A DNA stretch of 64,000 nucleotides from Streptomyces halstedii (GTDB lineage: Bacteria; Actinomycetota; Actinomycetes; Streptomycetales; Streptomycetaceae): the NCBI GenBank assembly GCA_000720535.1, contig JOAZ01000012.1, forward strand, positions 1 through 64,000. The letters run 5' to 3'. Below the pieces are notes generated by a model. The model was not told the DNA's origin. It was given only the letters and a program-made list of their open reading frames with translations, and ran no database searches. The position numbers were made by a program, and so were the translations under genes. Below, piece by piece: positions 8,981 to 17,697 of this stretch. The stretch's first letter is position 1, and every line of letters begins with the position of its first letter.

Positions 8981-9457
8981 CTAGGAGGCGTTGGTGCCGT
9001 CCCCGGTCGAGTTGTTGGCGCCGCCCCCGGTTGAGTTGTAGCGCAAGAGGTAGTCGGCGAACTGCGCGAGGTCGTCCGCCGTCCATGAGCCGAGGCGCTC
9101 CCGGTAGGCGGCACGTCGGCTGGCCTGGGTCGAGGCGAGGGCCTGGGTGCCGCTGGCGGTCGGGTGCAGCACCTGGATGCGATGGTCGTTCGGATCCGGG
9201 TGCCGCTCCACCAGGCCGAGTTTTTCCAGGGCCGCGACCTGCCGGCTGACCGTGGACTTGTCGAGCATGTAGTGAGCCGCCAGGTCCGTGGCGCGGCAGC
9301 CCTGCCGGTAGTCGATATGGGCGAGCAGGGTGTACGAGACCAGGGGCAGGTCCGGGTGCAGCCGTGCCGCGGTCGCGCGTGCGCGGCGCGCGAAGGCGGT
9401 CAGTTCGCGCTGAATGACGTCCAGCGACTCTTCGCGTTCCCGGTGGGCGCCTGTCAC
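8981..9457 (-). CDS. MarR-family transcriptional regulator
   Basis: A 158-aa winged-helix repressor. Residues about 35-110 carry the MarR fold: LLAHIDYRQGCRATDLAAHY (helices 2-3), the recognition segment STVSRQVAALEKLGLV and the wing ERHPDPNDHRIQVL. The tail is Asn/Gly/Thr-rich. The start is GTG (VTGAHRERE) with AGGTGAT seven to eight bases upstream; the 780-aa frame that runs further upstream is not a gene. It is divergent from the membrane protein gene at 9542 and probably represses that gene and itself through the palindromes at 9489-9523. Confidence 0.9.
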   Translation of the reverse strand: MTGAHREREESLDVIQRELTAFARRARATAARLHPDLPLVSYTLLAHIDYRQGCRATDLAAHYMLDKSTVSRQVAALEKLGLVERHPDPNDHRIQVLHPTASGTQALASTQASRRAAYRERLGSWTADDLAQFADYLLRYNSTGGGANNSTGDGTNAS

Positions 9458-9488
9458 AAGATCACCTTTTCTCCTGCAATTAGATGTA

Positions 9489-9523
9489 TTGTACAACGAG
9501 TGTGAGAGTTGTAAAAACCAACT
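9489..9523. promoter_or_regulatory. probable MarR operator
   Basis: In the AT-rich divergent intergenic region lie the palindrome TTGTACAA (9489-9496) and an inverted repeat AGTTG-7 nt-CAACT (9507-9523). TTGTA recurs at 20-bp spacing, about two helical turns, as expected for MarR dimers. Confidence 0.6.
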
Positions 9524-9541
9524 ATGGGAAGGGCTGGCCGA

Positions 9542-10651
9542 ATGCCCACAGGTCCGAGTGCGGCCCCCGGTGCGAATGCCGGGGCACTGCGTCATGTGCT
9601 CAGCCATCTCGTTACGCCGCTGTTGATGTGCATCGGTATGGGGCTTGCCTATCTGGGTGCCTTCCACGCCCCGGAGCCGCACGACCTGAGGGTGGATGTC
9701 GTCGGATCGGGAGCGAGCGCCCAGGTGCTCGCGCAGACCTTGCAGGACAAAGGCGACGGTGCGTTGAGTGTGCGTACGGTAGCCGACCGCGACACCGCGG
9801 TGAACCACCTGATGACACAGCGGAGTTACGGTGCCTATCTGCCGGGGGCGAGTCCGGAGCTGCTGGTGGCGACCGCCTCGTCGGACACGAGCGCCACGGT
9901 GGTCCAGAAGGTGTTCACCGAGGTCGCGTCCGGGCAGGGCGCGCCCCTCGACGTGACCGATGTGGCGCCGACGGCGGACGGCGACCCGACCGGCCAGGGT
10001 CTCTTCTTCCTGATGGTGGCGGTCAGTATCGGCTCGTACGCGTCGGTCGCCGTGATCGGAGGCGCCGGAGCGGTACTGGCGCTGCGCGTCAGGGCGGCGC
10101 TGGCGCTCGGTGCCTCGCTCGTGGTGAGCCTGATCGGCGTGGTGTTCGCGGGGCCGCTGTTCGGACTCGTGGACCACGGGCTCGCCGGACTCTGGGCGTT
10201 GGCGTGGCTGTACTCGGCGGGCATCCTGCTGGTCGGGGTGGGGCTGCACACCTTCCTCAAGCGGTGGACCACGCTCGGTGTGATGGCCCTCTTCGTCATG
10301 CTCAACTTCACGAGCTCCGGCGGCATCTTCCGGCCGGAGCTCCAGCCGGGCTTCTTCGGTGCCCTGCACGCCTTCTGGAACGGCGCGGGCTTCGTCGAGG
10401 GGCTGCGCAGCCACGTGTACTTCGACGGATACGGGCTGGGCGGACACGTGCTGGTGCTGGCGCTCTGGTTCGTGGCGGGGCTCGCCCTCGTGGGTGGCGC
10501 GGGTCTGGCGGAGGCGGGGCGCCGTCGCGTTGCGGACCGTCGCGTTTCGGCGTCGGAGGGCGCGGCGTCGGTGGGTGAGCCGCCCGAAGGGCGGGGGCGT
10601 GAGGTGGAGGGCGAGACGGAGGAGGAGATGGAGGAGGCGGTCGGGGTCTGA
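9542..10651 (+). CDS. polytopic membrane protein, ABC-2/YhgE-like
   Basis: A 369-aa protein. One N-terminal helix (LVTPLLMCIGMGLAYLGAF) is followed by an extracytoplasmic domain (about residues 40-155). Five or so C-terminal membrane segments then run from about residue 155 to 330 (FFLMVAVSIGSYASVAVI, AALALGASLVVSLIGVVFA and others). The tail is Arg/Glu-rich. This plan (helix, large external loop, helices) matches ABC-2/YhgE-Pip/DUF3533 membrane proteins, often involved in drug or lipid export. The ATG at 9542 has GGAAGGG upstream; the ATG at 9524 has none. It is divergent from the MarR gene, which suggests an inducible efflux or envelope role. No ATPase gene is next to it. Confidence 0.72.
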   Translation: MPTGPSAAPGANAGALRHVLSHLVTPLLMCIGMGLAYLGAFHAPEPHDLRVDVVGSGASAQVLAQTLQDKGDGALSVRTVADRDTAVNHLMTQRSYGAYLPGASPELLVATASSDTSATVVQKVFTEVASGQGAPLDVTDVAPTADGDPTGQGLFFLMVAVSIGSYASVAVIGGAGAVLALRVRAALALGASLVVSLIGVVFAGPLFGLVDHGLAGLWALAWLYSAGILLVGVGLHTFLKRWTTLGVMALFVMLNFTSSGGIFRPELQPGFFGALHAFWNGAGFVEGLRSHVYFDGYGLGGHVLVLALWFVAGLALVGGAGLAEAGRRRVADRRVSASEGAASVGEPPEGRGREVEGETEEEMEEAVGV

Positions 10652-10691
10652 GGGGTACCGACGCCGCACCTCCGGGTGTCCAGGCTGCGAC

Positions 10692-10723
10692 GGGTGGACG
10701 GGTGGACGGGTGGACGGGTGGAC
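10692..10723. repeat. tandem 8-mer repeat (GGGTGGAC x4)
   Basis: Four perfect copies of GGGTGGAC (10692-10723) are followed by diverged copies to about 10790 (GGGCAGTC, GGGCCGTC, GGGTGGAC and others). They lie between the membrane protein stop and the DUF2252 gene. Open frames through it encode only Gly/Trp/Thr repeats. Confidence 0.8.
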
Positions 10724-10912
10724 GGGCAGTCGGGCCGTCGGTCGGGTGGACGGGCGGTCGGGCGGTCTGTCTCTCGGACGGTCGGGAGGTGGTTGCCCAC
10801 AGGCTTCCGCCCGAGTTGTCCACAGGGGAAGACGGCGTTCGCGGGGCGCCTGTACCGTCATCGCGGTCGAAGGGGAAGTGCAGCCGGGCGAAGACGGGGG
10901 AGGCGACGCTTC

Positions 10913-12391
10913 ATGAGCGAAACCGATGGGGCGGGGGCGGGGCCGGCAGCGGTGCCCGTGCGGCGGACGGGGACGCGGCCGCGTATCCCGGCCGTGCCCG
11001 GGTTCGCGCCACGTCCGGCCGGGGGAGGAGCGGGGCCGGGGGCATCCGGTGCGGGCTCCCTGAAGGCGGCCGGCAAGGCGCTGCGGCTCCGGGTGCCGCG
11101 CGCGGCGCACAGCCGTCTGGACCTGCCCGCCGACCGGCCGGACGCCGTACGGGCGGTCGAGGAGTCCAACCGGGGCAGGGTTCCCGGCCTGACGCCGATC
11201 CGGGTGGGGCGGATGGCGGCGACTCCGTTCGCCTTTCTGCGCGGCTCGGCCGGACTGATGGCCCACGATCTGACGGGCACCCCGGTCACCGGCGTGGGCG
11301 CCCAGCTCTGCGGCGACGCGCACGCGGCCAACTTCGGGCTGTACGGCGACGCGCGCGGCAACCTGGTCATCGACCTGAACGACTTCGACGAGACCGCCTT
11401 CGGCCCGTGGGAGTGGGACCTCAAGCGGCTGGCCGCCTCACTGGTGCTCGCCGGCCGGGAGGCGGGCGCGGACGAGGAGACCTGCCGCCGAGGCGCCTAC
11501 GACACGGTGGGCGCGTACCGGCGCACGATGCGCCTGCTGGCCCGGCTGCCCGCGCTGGACGCGTGGAACGCCATCGCGGACGAGGAACTGGTCTCCCACA
11601 CCGACGCGCGTGACCTGCTGGGGACGCTGGAGCGGGTGTCGGCCAAGGCCCGCAACAACACCAGTGCGCGGTTCGCCGCCAAGTCCACCGAGGAATCCGA
11701 GGACGGGGGCCGCCGTTTCGTCGACGCGCCACCGGTGCTGCGCCGGGTGCCGGACGAGGAGGCCGCGGCCGTGGCGGCGGGACTTGAGGGGTACCTCGCG
11801 ACGGTGTCGCAGGACCGCGTCCCGCTGCTCGCCCGCTACGCGATCCATGACGTGGCGTTCCGTGTGGTCGGTACGGGCAGCGTGGGGACGAGGTCGTACG
11901 TGGTGCTGCTGCTCGACCACCGGGGGGAGCCGCTGGTCCTCCAGGTGAAGGAGGCCCGCCCCTCGGCGCTCTCGCCGTACCTTCCGCAGGCCGGTTTCGA
12001 CGTGCCGGACGTGCCGCACGAAGGACGCCGGGTGGTTCTCGGACAGAAGCGGATGCAGGTCGTGAGCGACATACTGCTCGGCTGGGCGGAGGTGGACGGC
12101 AGGCCCTACCAGGTACGGCAGTTCAGGAACCGCAAGGGCAGCGTGGACCCGGGAGCGCTGGCGGCCGACCAGGTCGACGACTACGGGCGGATGACGGGGG
12201 CCCTGCTGGCCCGCGCGCACGCGCACAGCGCCGACCCTCGGCTGCTCGCGGGCTACTGCGGGAAGAACTGCGAGCTGGACGAGGCGATCGCCGGCTTCGC
12301 GGTGGCCTACGCGGACCGGACGGAGGCCGACCACAACGAGCTCGTCCGGGCCGTCAGGGCGGGGCGGATAGGCGCCGAGCCCGGCGTATGA
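10913..12391 (+). CDS. DUF2252 family protein
   Basis: A 492-aa protein of the DUF2252 family, whose members have a protein-kinase-like (APH-type) fold of unknown substrate. Typical family blocks are RVGRMAATPFAFLRGSAGLM, the catalytic-like CGDAHAANFGLYGDARGNLV (His-Asn equivalent of the HxDxxxxN loop), DLNDFDETAFGPWEWDLKRL, and the later VQVKEA and GRMTGALLARAHA segments. The first 45 residues are disordered (Gly/Ala/Pro). The ATG at 10913 has GGGGGAGG nine bases upstream; the frame reaching back to 10676 only translates the repeat. It stands alone on the plus strand, 58 bp before the next gene. Confidence 0.88.
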   Translation: MSETDGAGAGPAAVPVRRTGTRPRIPAVPGFAPRPAGGGAGPGASGAGSLKAAGKALRLRVPRAAHSRLDLPADRPDAVRAVEESNRGRVPGLTPIRVGRMAATPFAFLRGSAGLMAHDLTGTPVTGVGAQLCGDAHAANFGLYGDARGNLVIDLNDFDETAFGPWEWDLKRLAASLVLAGREAGADEETCRRGAYDTVGAYRRTMRLLARLPALDAWNAIADEELVSHTDARDLLGTLERVSAKARNNTSARFAAKSTEESEDGGRRFVDAPPVLRRVPDEEAAAVAAGLEGYLATVSQDRVPLLARYAIHDVAFRVVGTGSVGTRSYVVLLLDHRGEPLVLQVKEARPSALSPYLPQAGFDVPDVPHEGRRVVLGQKRMQVVSDILLGWAEVDGRPYQVRQFRNRKGSVDPGALAADQVDDYGRMTGALLARAHAHSADPRLLAGYCGKNCELDEAIAGFAVAYADRTEADHNELVRAVRAGRIGAEPGV

Positions 12392-12407
12392 GCGGCCCCA
12401 GGGCCGC
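12392..12407 (+). terminator. short hairpin after DUF2252 gene
   Basis: GCGGCC-CCAG-GGCCGC immediately follows the TGA. The stem is short, so it is a weak terminator candidate. Confidence 0.35.
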
Positions 12408-12449
12408 CGCGCGTCCTCGGGGCACGACCGGTGGCCATACGCTGGACGG

Positions 12450-13394
12450 GTGACCCACGAAGCCGCCGGGGTGCCGGCCACCCAGAACGACGAAGAACGG
12501 CAGGGCCAGCACCGGCCGCAGCCGCACGAGGCCGGGGGCGAGCCCGATGGTACGGCTCCCGGCACCACCGATACGCCCGCGGGAGAACCCGGTGGCACGA
12601 CGGCGGACGGCACCGGCGCGCCGCGGCCCGAGGAGCGGCTCGCGAAGGCGGTGCGCACGGCGGAGCAGGCGTTGATCGAGTTCGAGATCGCGGTGGAGAC
12701 GTTCCGCGTGGAGATCGAGAACTTCTCCCGGCTGCACCACCAGAAGCTCGGCCCGATGTACGCGCGGCTGGACGAGCTGGACGCCCAGATCGCGGAGGCG
12801 CGCGCCGCGAAGACCGGGGATCCGGAGGATCTGCGCAAGGCGCAGGAGGCACGGGCCATCGTCATGCCGATGCCCGGTGTCGACGAGCTCTTCCATGACT
12901 GGATGGACTCCGACGGTCTCTCGCCCGAGGCCGCGGCCATGCTCACCGAGCAGCCGGTCCGTCCGCCGAAGCGGGTCCGGCCGGGCGAGGAGGCGCGCAA
13001 GCTCTACCGGGAGCTGGCGCGCCAGGCCCATCCCGACCTGGCACCGGACGAGGCGGAGCGGACCCGCCGGGACGAGTTCATCGCGAGGGTCAACGCGGCT
13101 TACGGCCGGGGTGATGTGGAGCTGCTGAAGGAGCTGGCCGCCGAGTGGGCCGCCGGGCCCGTGGCACCGGAGCGCCGCCTGAGCGAGAGCGAGGAGCTGT
13201 ACGCGCGGCTGGAGTGGCTGAGCCGCCGGAAGGAACTGCTCACGGTTCTCGCCAAGGAGTTGGAGGAGAGCGCCATCGGGTCGATGCTGCGGATGGCACC
13301 GGACGACCCCGACCGGTTGCTCGACGAGATCGGCGAGAAGCTTCTGGCCGAGGTGTCGCAGCGTGAGACCGAGCTGGCGGAACTGGTGCAGTAG
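12450..13394 (+). CDS. J-domain-like coiled-coil protein
   Basis: A 314-aa protein. Residues 1-60 are Gly/Thr/Pro-rich and disordered. Residues 60-135 form a heptad-like coiled coil with the EQALIEFEIAVETFRVEIEN pattern. Residues about 180-230 resemble a J domain: LYRELARQAHPDLAPD with the diagnostic HPD at 194-196, then DEFIARVNAAYGRGD. A second helical region closes the protein (SRRKELLTVLAKELEE). The HPD motif is what J proteins use to stimulate Hsp70 ATPase, but the domain sits in the C-terminal half rather than at the N-terminus. The start is GTG. Its partner and role are unknown. Confidence 0.75.
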   Translation: MTHEAAGVPATQNDEERQGQHRPQPHEAGGEPDGTAPGTTDTPAGEPGGTTADGTGAPRPEERLAKAVRTAEQALIEFEIAVETFRVEIENFSRLHHQKLGPMYARLDELDAQIAEARAAKTGDPEDLRKAQEARAIVMPMPGVDELFHDWMDSDGLSPEAAAMLTEQPVRPPKRVRPGEEARKLYRELARQAHPDLAPDEAERTRRDEFIARVNAAYGRGDVELLKELAAEWAAGPVAPERRLSESEELYARLEWLSRRKELLTVLAKELEESAIGSMLRMAPDDPDRLLDEIGEKLLAEVSQRETELAELVQ

Positions 13395-13440
13395 CGTTCC
13401 CGGTGACCCTGGCGTGTACGTACGAGAGAAGGCCTGACCC

Positions 13441-13785
13441 ATGAATTTCGCCCCGCTGCCCTCGGTGGACGTCGCGGCGGTGCCGTCGGACGGCTTCGTG
13501 TTGGACGTCCGGGAGGCCGACGAGTGGGCGGCCGGTCATGTGGAGGGTGCGCTGCACATTCCCATGAGTGACTTCGTGGGCCGCTTCGGCGAGCTGACCG
13601 AGGCGGCCGACGACGGTCGCCGTGTGCACGTGATGTGCCGGGTCGGCGGCCGTTCCGCCCAGGTCACCCAATACCTCGTGCAGCAGGGCGTCGACGCGGT
13701 GAACGTCGAGGGCGGGATGCTGGCGTGGGACGGCGCCGGCCGCCCGATGGTCACGGACACCGGCAACTCGGCGTTCGTCCTCTGA
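13441..13785 (+). CDS. rhodanese-like sulfurtransferase domain protein
   Basis: A single-domain rhodanese of 114 aa. The family start FVLDVREADEWAAGHVEGALHI is present, as is the active-site cysteine loop CRVGGRS (Cys near residue 65, typical five-residue loop after HVMC). The C-terminal NVEGGMLAWDGAGRPM is also typical. Such proteins carry persulfide sulfur for thiol or molybdopterin metabolism. It follows the J-domain-like gene by 46 bp on the same strand and its stop lies inside a tandem repeat. Confidence 0.92.
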   Translation: MNFAPLPSVDVAAVPSDGFVLDVREADEWAAGHVEGALHIPMSDFVGRFGELTEAADDGRRVHVMCRVGGRSAQVTQYLVQQGVDAVNVEGGMLAWDGAGRPMVTDTGNSAFVL

Positions 13786-13821
13786 CCGCCTGACCGCCTG
13801 ACCGCCTGACCGCCCGACCGC
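13782..13821. repeat. tandem 8-mer repeat (CTGACCGC x5)
   Basis: Four perfect copies and one variant copy of CTGACCGC begin at the rhodanese stop codon (TGA 13783-13785) and run to 13821. Every copy contains TGA. Confidence 0.8.
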
Positions 13822-13883
13822 CGTCGCCCGGCTGGCCGTCCGCCGCCGCAGGGCTCACCCAGCGGCGGCCCGGGGCCCGGCCG

Positions 13884-14945
13884 TCAGCGGTCGAAGTCCA
13901 GCTCCACTTCCGAGGTGACCGGGTGCGACTGGCAGGCCAGTACGAAGCCCGCCCCGGTCTCCTCCGGTTCCAGCGCGAAGTTGCGGTCCATCCGCACCTC
14001 GCCCGAGACCAGGAAGGCGCGGCAGGTCCCGCACACACCGCCCTTGCACGCATAGGGGGCGTCCGCACGGCTTCGTAGCACCGTCTCCAGCAGTGATTCG
14101 CCGTCCTGGACGGGCCAGCGCCCTGAACGGCCGTCCAGGGTGGCGGTGAGCGTGCTCGCCGTCGGTGCCGTCGTGGTGGCCGCCGCCGAGCGCCCCGGAC
14201 CGTCCTCGGCGACGTGGAAGATCTCCTGCCGGACACGGGAGCGGTCGACGCCCAGCTCGCGCAGCGCGCCCTCCGCCTGCCGGACCAGGCCGAGCGGTCC
14301 ACAGAGGAACCATTCGTCCACGGACGGCACCGGAAGCAGCGCGGGGAGCAGCCCGGTGAGCCGCTCGTGGTCCAGCCGACCGGACGGCAGCCCGGCCGCC
14401 TGATCCTCCCGGGACAGCACCGTCACCAGATGGAAGCGGCCGGGGTAACGGTCCTTGAGGTCGGCCACCTCGTCGAGGAACATCGTCGACGCGGCGGTCC
14501 GGTCGCTTCGGACCAGGCTGAAGCGGGCCGCCGGCTCGCGTGCCAGCAGCGTCGCGGCGATGGACAGCACCGGTGTGATGCCGCTTCCACCGACGATCGC
14601 GGCGAAGTGCCCGGGGCGCGGCTCCAGGACGAAGCGGCCCGTAGGGGCCATCGCCTCCACTTCGTCGCCGACCGCGAGTTCCTTCAGGGCGTAGGTGGAG
14701 AAGGCGCCGCCGTCGACCAGGCGGATGCCCACTTGGACCACCGGTGCGTCGGGCTCCTCGGCGGCCGGCGCACAGATCGAGTAGGAACGGCGTATCTCCT
14801 CGCCGTCGACGTGGTAGCGCACGTTCAGGTGTTGGCCGGGAGTGTGGCGGAAGGTCTCGCGCAGCTCGGGTGGCACGGCGAAGGTGACGGCCACCGCGTC
14901 GTCCGTGATCCGTTCGATCGCGCTGACCCGGAGCGGATGGAACAT
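13884..14945 (-). CDS. paaE: phenylacetyl-CoA epoxidase reductase subunit PaaE
   Basis: NAD(P)H-dependent reductase that feeds electrons to the PaaAC di-iron centre. An N-terminal FAD-binding ferredoxin-reductase domain (about residues 1-105; RRSYSICAPA binds FAD) precedes a NAD-binding domain (GRFVLEPRPGHFAAIVGGSGITP, then FLCGP). The C-terminal plant-type 2Fe-2S ferredoxin domain (about 265-353) has CKGGVCGTC and LACQS, which give the four cysteine ligands. The 353-aa length is normal. It is the last gene of paaABCDE and begins directly where paaD ends (no gap). Confidence 0.96.
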   Translation of the reverse strand: MFHPLRVSAIERITDDAVAVTFAVPPELRETFRHTPGQHLNVRYHVDGEEIRRSYSICAPAAEEPDAPVVQVGIRLVDGGAFSTYALKELAVGDEVEAMAPTGRFVLEPRPGHFAAIVGGSGITPVLSIAATLLAREPAARFSLVRSDRTAASTMFLDEVADLKDRYPGRFHLVTVLSREDQAAGLPSGRLDHERLTGLLPALLPVPSVDEWFLCGPLGLVRQAEGALRELGVDRSRVRQEIFHVAEDGPGRSAAATTTAPTASTLTATLDGRSGRWPVQDGESLLETVLRSRADAPYACKGGVCGTCRAFLVSGEVRMDRNFALEPEETGAGFVLACQSHPVTSEVELDFDR

Positions 14946-15443
14946 CTACAACTCCTTGAAGTGGTCGAACGGCTCTCGGCAGTCCACACAGCGGCGCAGC
15001 GCCTTGCAGGCCGTGGAGGAGAAGCGGCTCAGCAGCTCCGTGTCGGTGGAACCGCAGTGCGGGCAGCGCACGGACAAGGTCACCGGCACCGGCCCGTCCG
15101 GGCCGCGGTGCGGGCGTGGCGGCGCTATGCCGAACTCCGCGAGCTTGCGCCGCCCTTCGTCGCTGATGTCGTCCGTGGACCAGGCCGGGGCGAGCACCGT
15201 GACCACGGAGACCTCGGGCACCCCGTGCTCGTGCAGCACCCGCTCGATGTCGGCCGACATGGTCTCGATGGCCGGACAGCCCGTGTAGGTGGGGGTGAGG
15301 TGGACGGTGACCTTGTCCGGCCCCTGCATCCGTACGTCCCGGAGCACACCCAGCTCCTCCAGCGTCAGCACCGGGAGCTCCGGGTCCGGCACGGAGCCGG
15401 CGAGCCGGCGGACCTCGGCCTCCAGCCGGGTCCCGGTCACCAT
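14946..15443 (-). CDS. paaD: phenylacetate degradation protein PaaD (MIP18/DUF59)
   Basis: Needed for maturation of the Paa epoxidase, probably for its metal or Fe-S centres. The DUF59/MIP18 domain (about residues 8-100) has VPDPELPVLTLEELGVLRDV and TPTYTGCPAIE with the conserved Cys. A C-terminal zinc ribbon has CPHCGS and CVDCREPFDHFKEL. The 165-aa length matches the family. The start is ATG 15443 (MVTGTR), overlapping the paaC stop; the longer frame upstream is a shadow. Confidence 0.95.
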   Translation of the reverse strand: MVTGTRLEAEVRRLAGSVPDPELPVLTLEELGVLRDVRMQGPDKVTVHLTPTYTGCPAIETMSADIERVLHEHGVPEVSVVTVLAPAWSTDDISDEGRRKLAEFGIAPPRPHRGPDGPVPVTLSVRCPHCGSTDTELLSRFSSTACKALRRCVDCREPFDHFKEL

Positions 15444-16138
15444 GACGCCCCCGGGTGGCTGCGGTGCAGATGTTGCATCTCCGCGAGCATCCGTCCGAAC
15501 GGTTCGGTGTGGAGTCCCTGCCTGCCCGCCCCTGCCGTCCAGGCCCCCGCCCGGGGGCCCGTGGGAAGGGCCAGGGTGGCTCGTCCGACGACGGAGGTGA
15601 CGGCGGACAGCCAGTCGCCTTCCAGCGCCCTCCAGTCGATGTCTACGCCTTCGACAGGCTCGAACAGCTCTCCGGTGTACCGCCACAGGGCGTCCAGGCC
15701 GCGCCGCATCCGCTCGTGGCTTTCCGCCGTGCCGTCACCGAGTCGTAGCACCCACTGCTCGGCGTGGTCGCGGTGGTAGGCGACCTCCTTGACGGCTTTC
15801 GCCGCGAGGTCGGTGAACTCGCCGGTACCGGCGGCCAGTCGCTCGTACAGCAGGTGCTGGTAGACGGAGAAGAAGAGCTGGCGCGCGATGGTGTGCGCGA
15901 AGTCGCCGTTCGGCTGCTCCACCAGCTGGACGTTGCGGAAGGAGCGTTCCTCACGGAGGAAGGCCAACTCGTCCTCGTCCCCCGCCAAGGAGAGCAGCGT
16001 CCTGGCCTGGCCCAGAAGGTCCAGGGCGATGTTGGCCAGTGCCACCTCCTCCTCCAGCACGGGAGCGTGACCGGCCCACTCCCCCAGCCGGTGCGAGAGC
16101 ACCAGCGCGTCGTCGCCCAGGGCGAGGGCGGCGGTCAC
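15437..16138 (-). CDS. paaC: phenylacetyl-CoA epoxidase structural subunit PaaC
   Basis: Non-catalytic ferritin-fold partner of PaaA in the 1,2-epoxidase. The 233-aa helical protein has the PaaC pattern LGDDALVLSHRLGEWAGHAP at the N-terminus, LANIALDLLGQARTLL, and the helix KAVKEVAYHRDHAEQWVLRL. The C-terminus is HPGASW. It overlaps paaB by four bases and paaD by seven. Confidence 0.95.
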   Translation of the reverse strand: MTAALALGDDALVLSHRLGEWAGHAPVLEEEVALANIALDLLGQARTLLSLAGDEDELAFLREERSFRNVQLVEQPNGDFAHTIARQLFFSVYQHLLYERLAAGTGEFTDLAAKAVKEVAYHRDHAEQWVLRLGDGTAESHERMRRGLDALWRYTGELFEPVEGVDIDWRALEGDWLSAVTSVVGRATLALPTGPRAGAWTAGAGRQGLHTEPFGRMLAEMQHLHRSHPGASW

Positions 16139-16421
16139 AGGTGCTTCACCCCTTCCGGGATCTCGTAGAACGTGGGGTGGCGGTAGGGCTTGTCACCGGC
16201 GGGCTCGAAGAAGGAGTCCTTCTCGTCCGGGGAGGAAGCGGTGACCGCCGTCGAGGGGACCACCCAGACGGAGACCCCTTCCGAGCGGCGGGTGTAGAGG
16301 TCGCGTGCGTTACGCAGGGCCATCTCGGCGTCCGGGGCGTGGAGGCTGCCGGCGTGGGTGTGGGACAGTCCGCGCCGGGAGCGCACGAACACCTCCCACA
16401 GCGGCCAGTCGGTCGAGCTGC

Positions 16422-16425
<4 letters not shown>
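16135..16425 (-). CDS. paaB: phenylacetyl-CoA epoxidase subunit PaaB
   Basis: A small (96 aa) bridging subunit of the Paa epoxidase. It shows the family sequence [20 protein letters not shown], then [10 protein letters not shown] and the SVWVVPS strand. It overlaps both neighbours by four bases (TGA/ATG), so translation is coupled along paaABC. Confidence 0.95.
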
Positions 16426-17582
<1,157 letters not shown>

Positions 17583-17594
17583 GCCAGGCTCCCT

Positions 17595-17612
17595 ACCGAC
17601 CGATCGTTCGGT
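17595..17612 (-). promoter_or_regulatory. PaaR operator upstream of paaA
   Basis: An 18-bp near-palindrome reads ACCGAACGATCGGTCGGT on the minus strand and fits the actinobacterial PaaR core ACCG-N2-CG-N2-CGGT. It ends 12 bp before the paaA start, where bound repressor would block transcription or initiation. Confidence 0.85.
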
Positions 17613-17697
17613 TCTATGGCTTCAATGGTGAGTCGGAGGCCCGTAGGGTGTCAACCCTGTGGATAACTGACCGGTGATCGGCGGTGAGCGGGGCGGG

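Noticed and set aside
8981-11323. 780-aa minus-strand frame ending in the MarR gene
   Set aside because: Only the last 158 residues are a MarR protein; the rest is antisense to the membrane protein and DUF2252 genes and reads through repeats.
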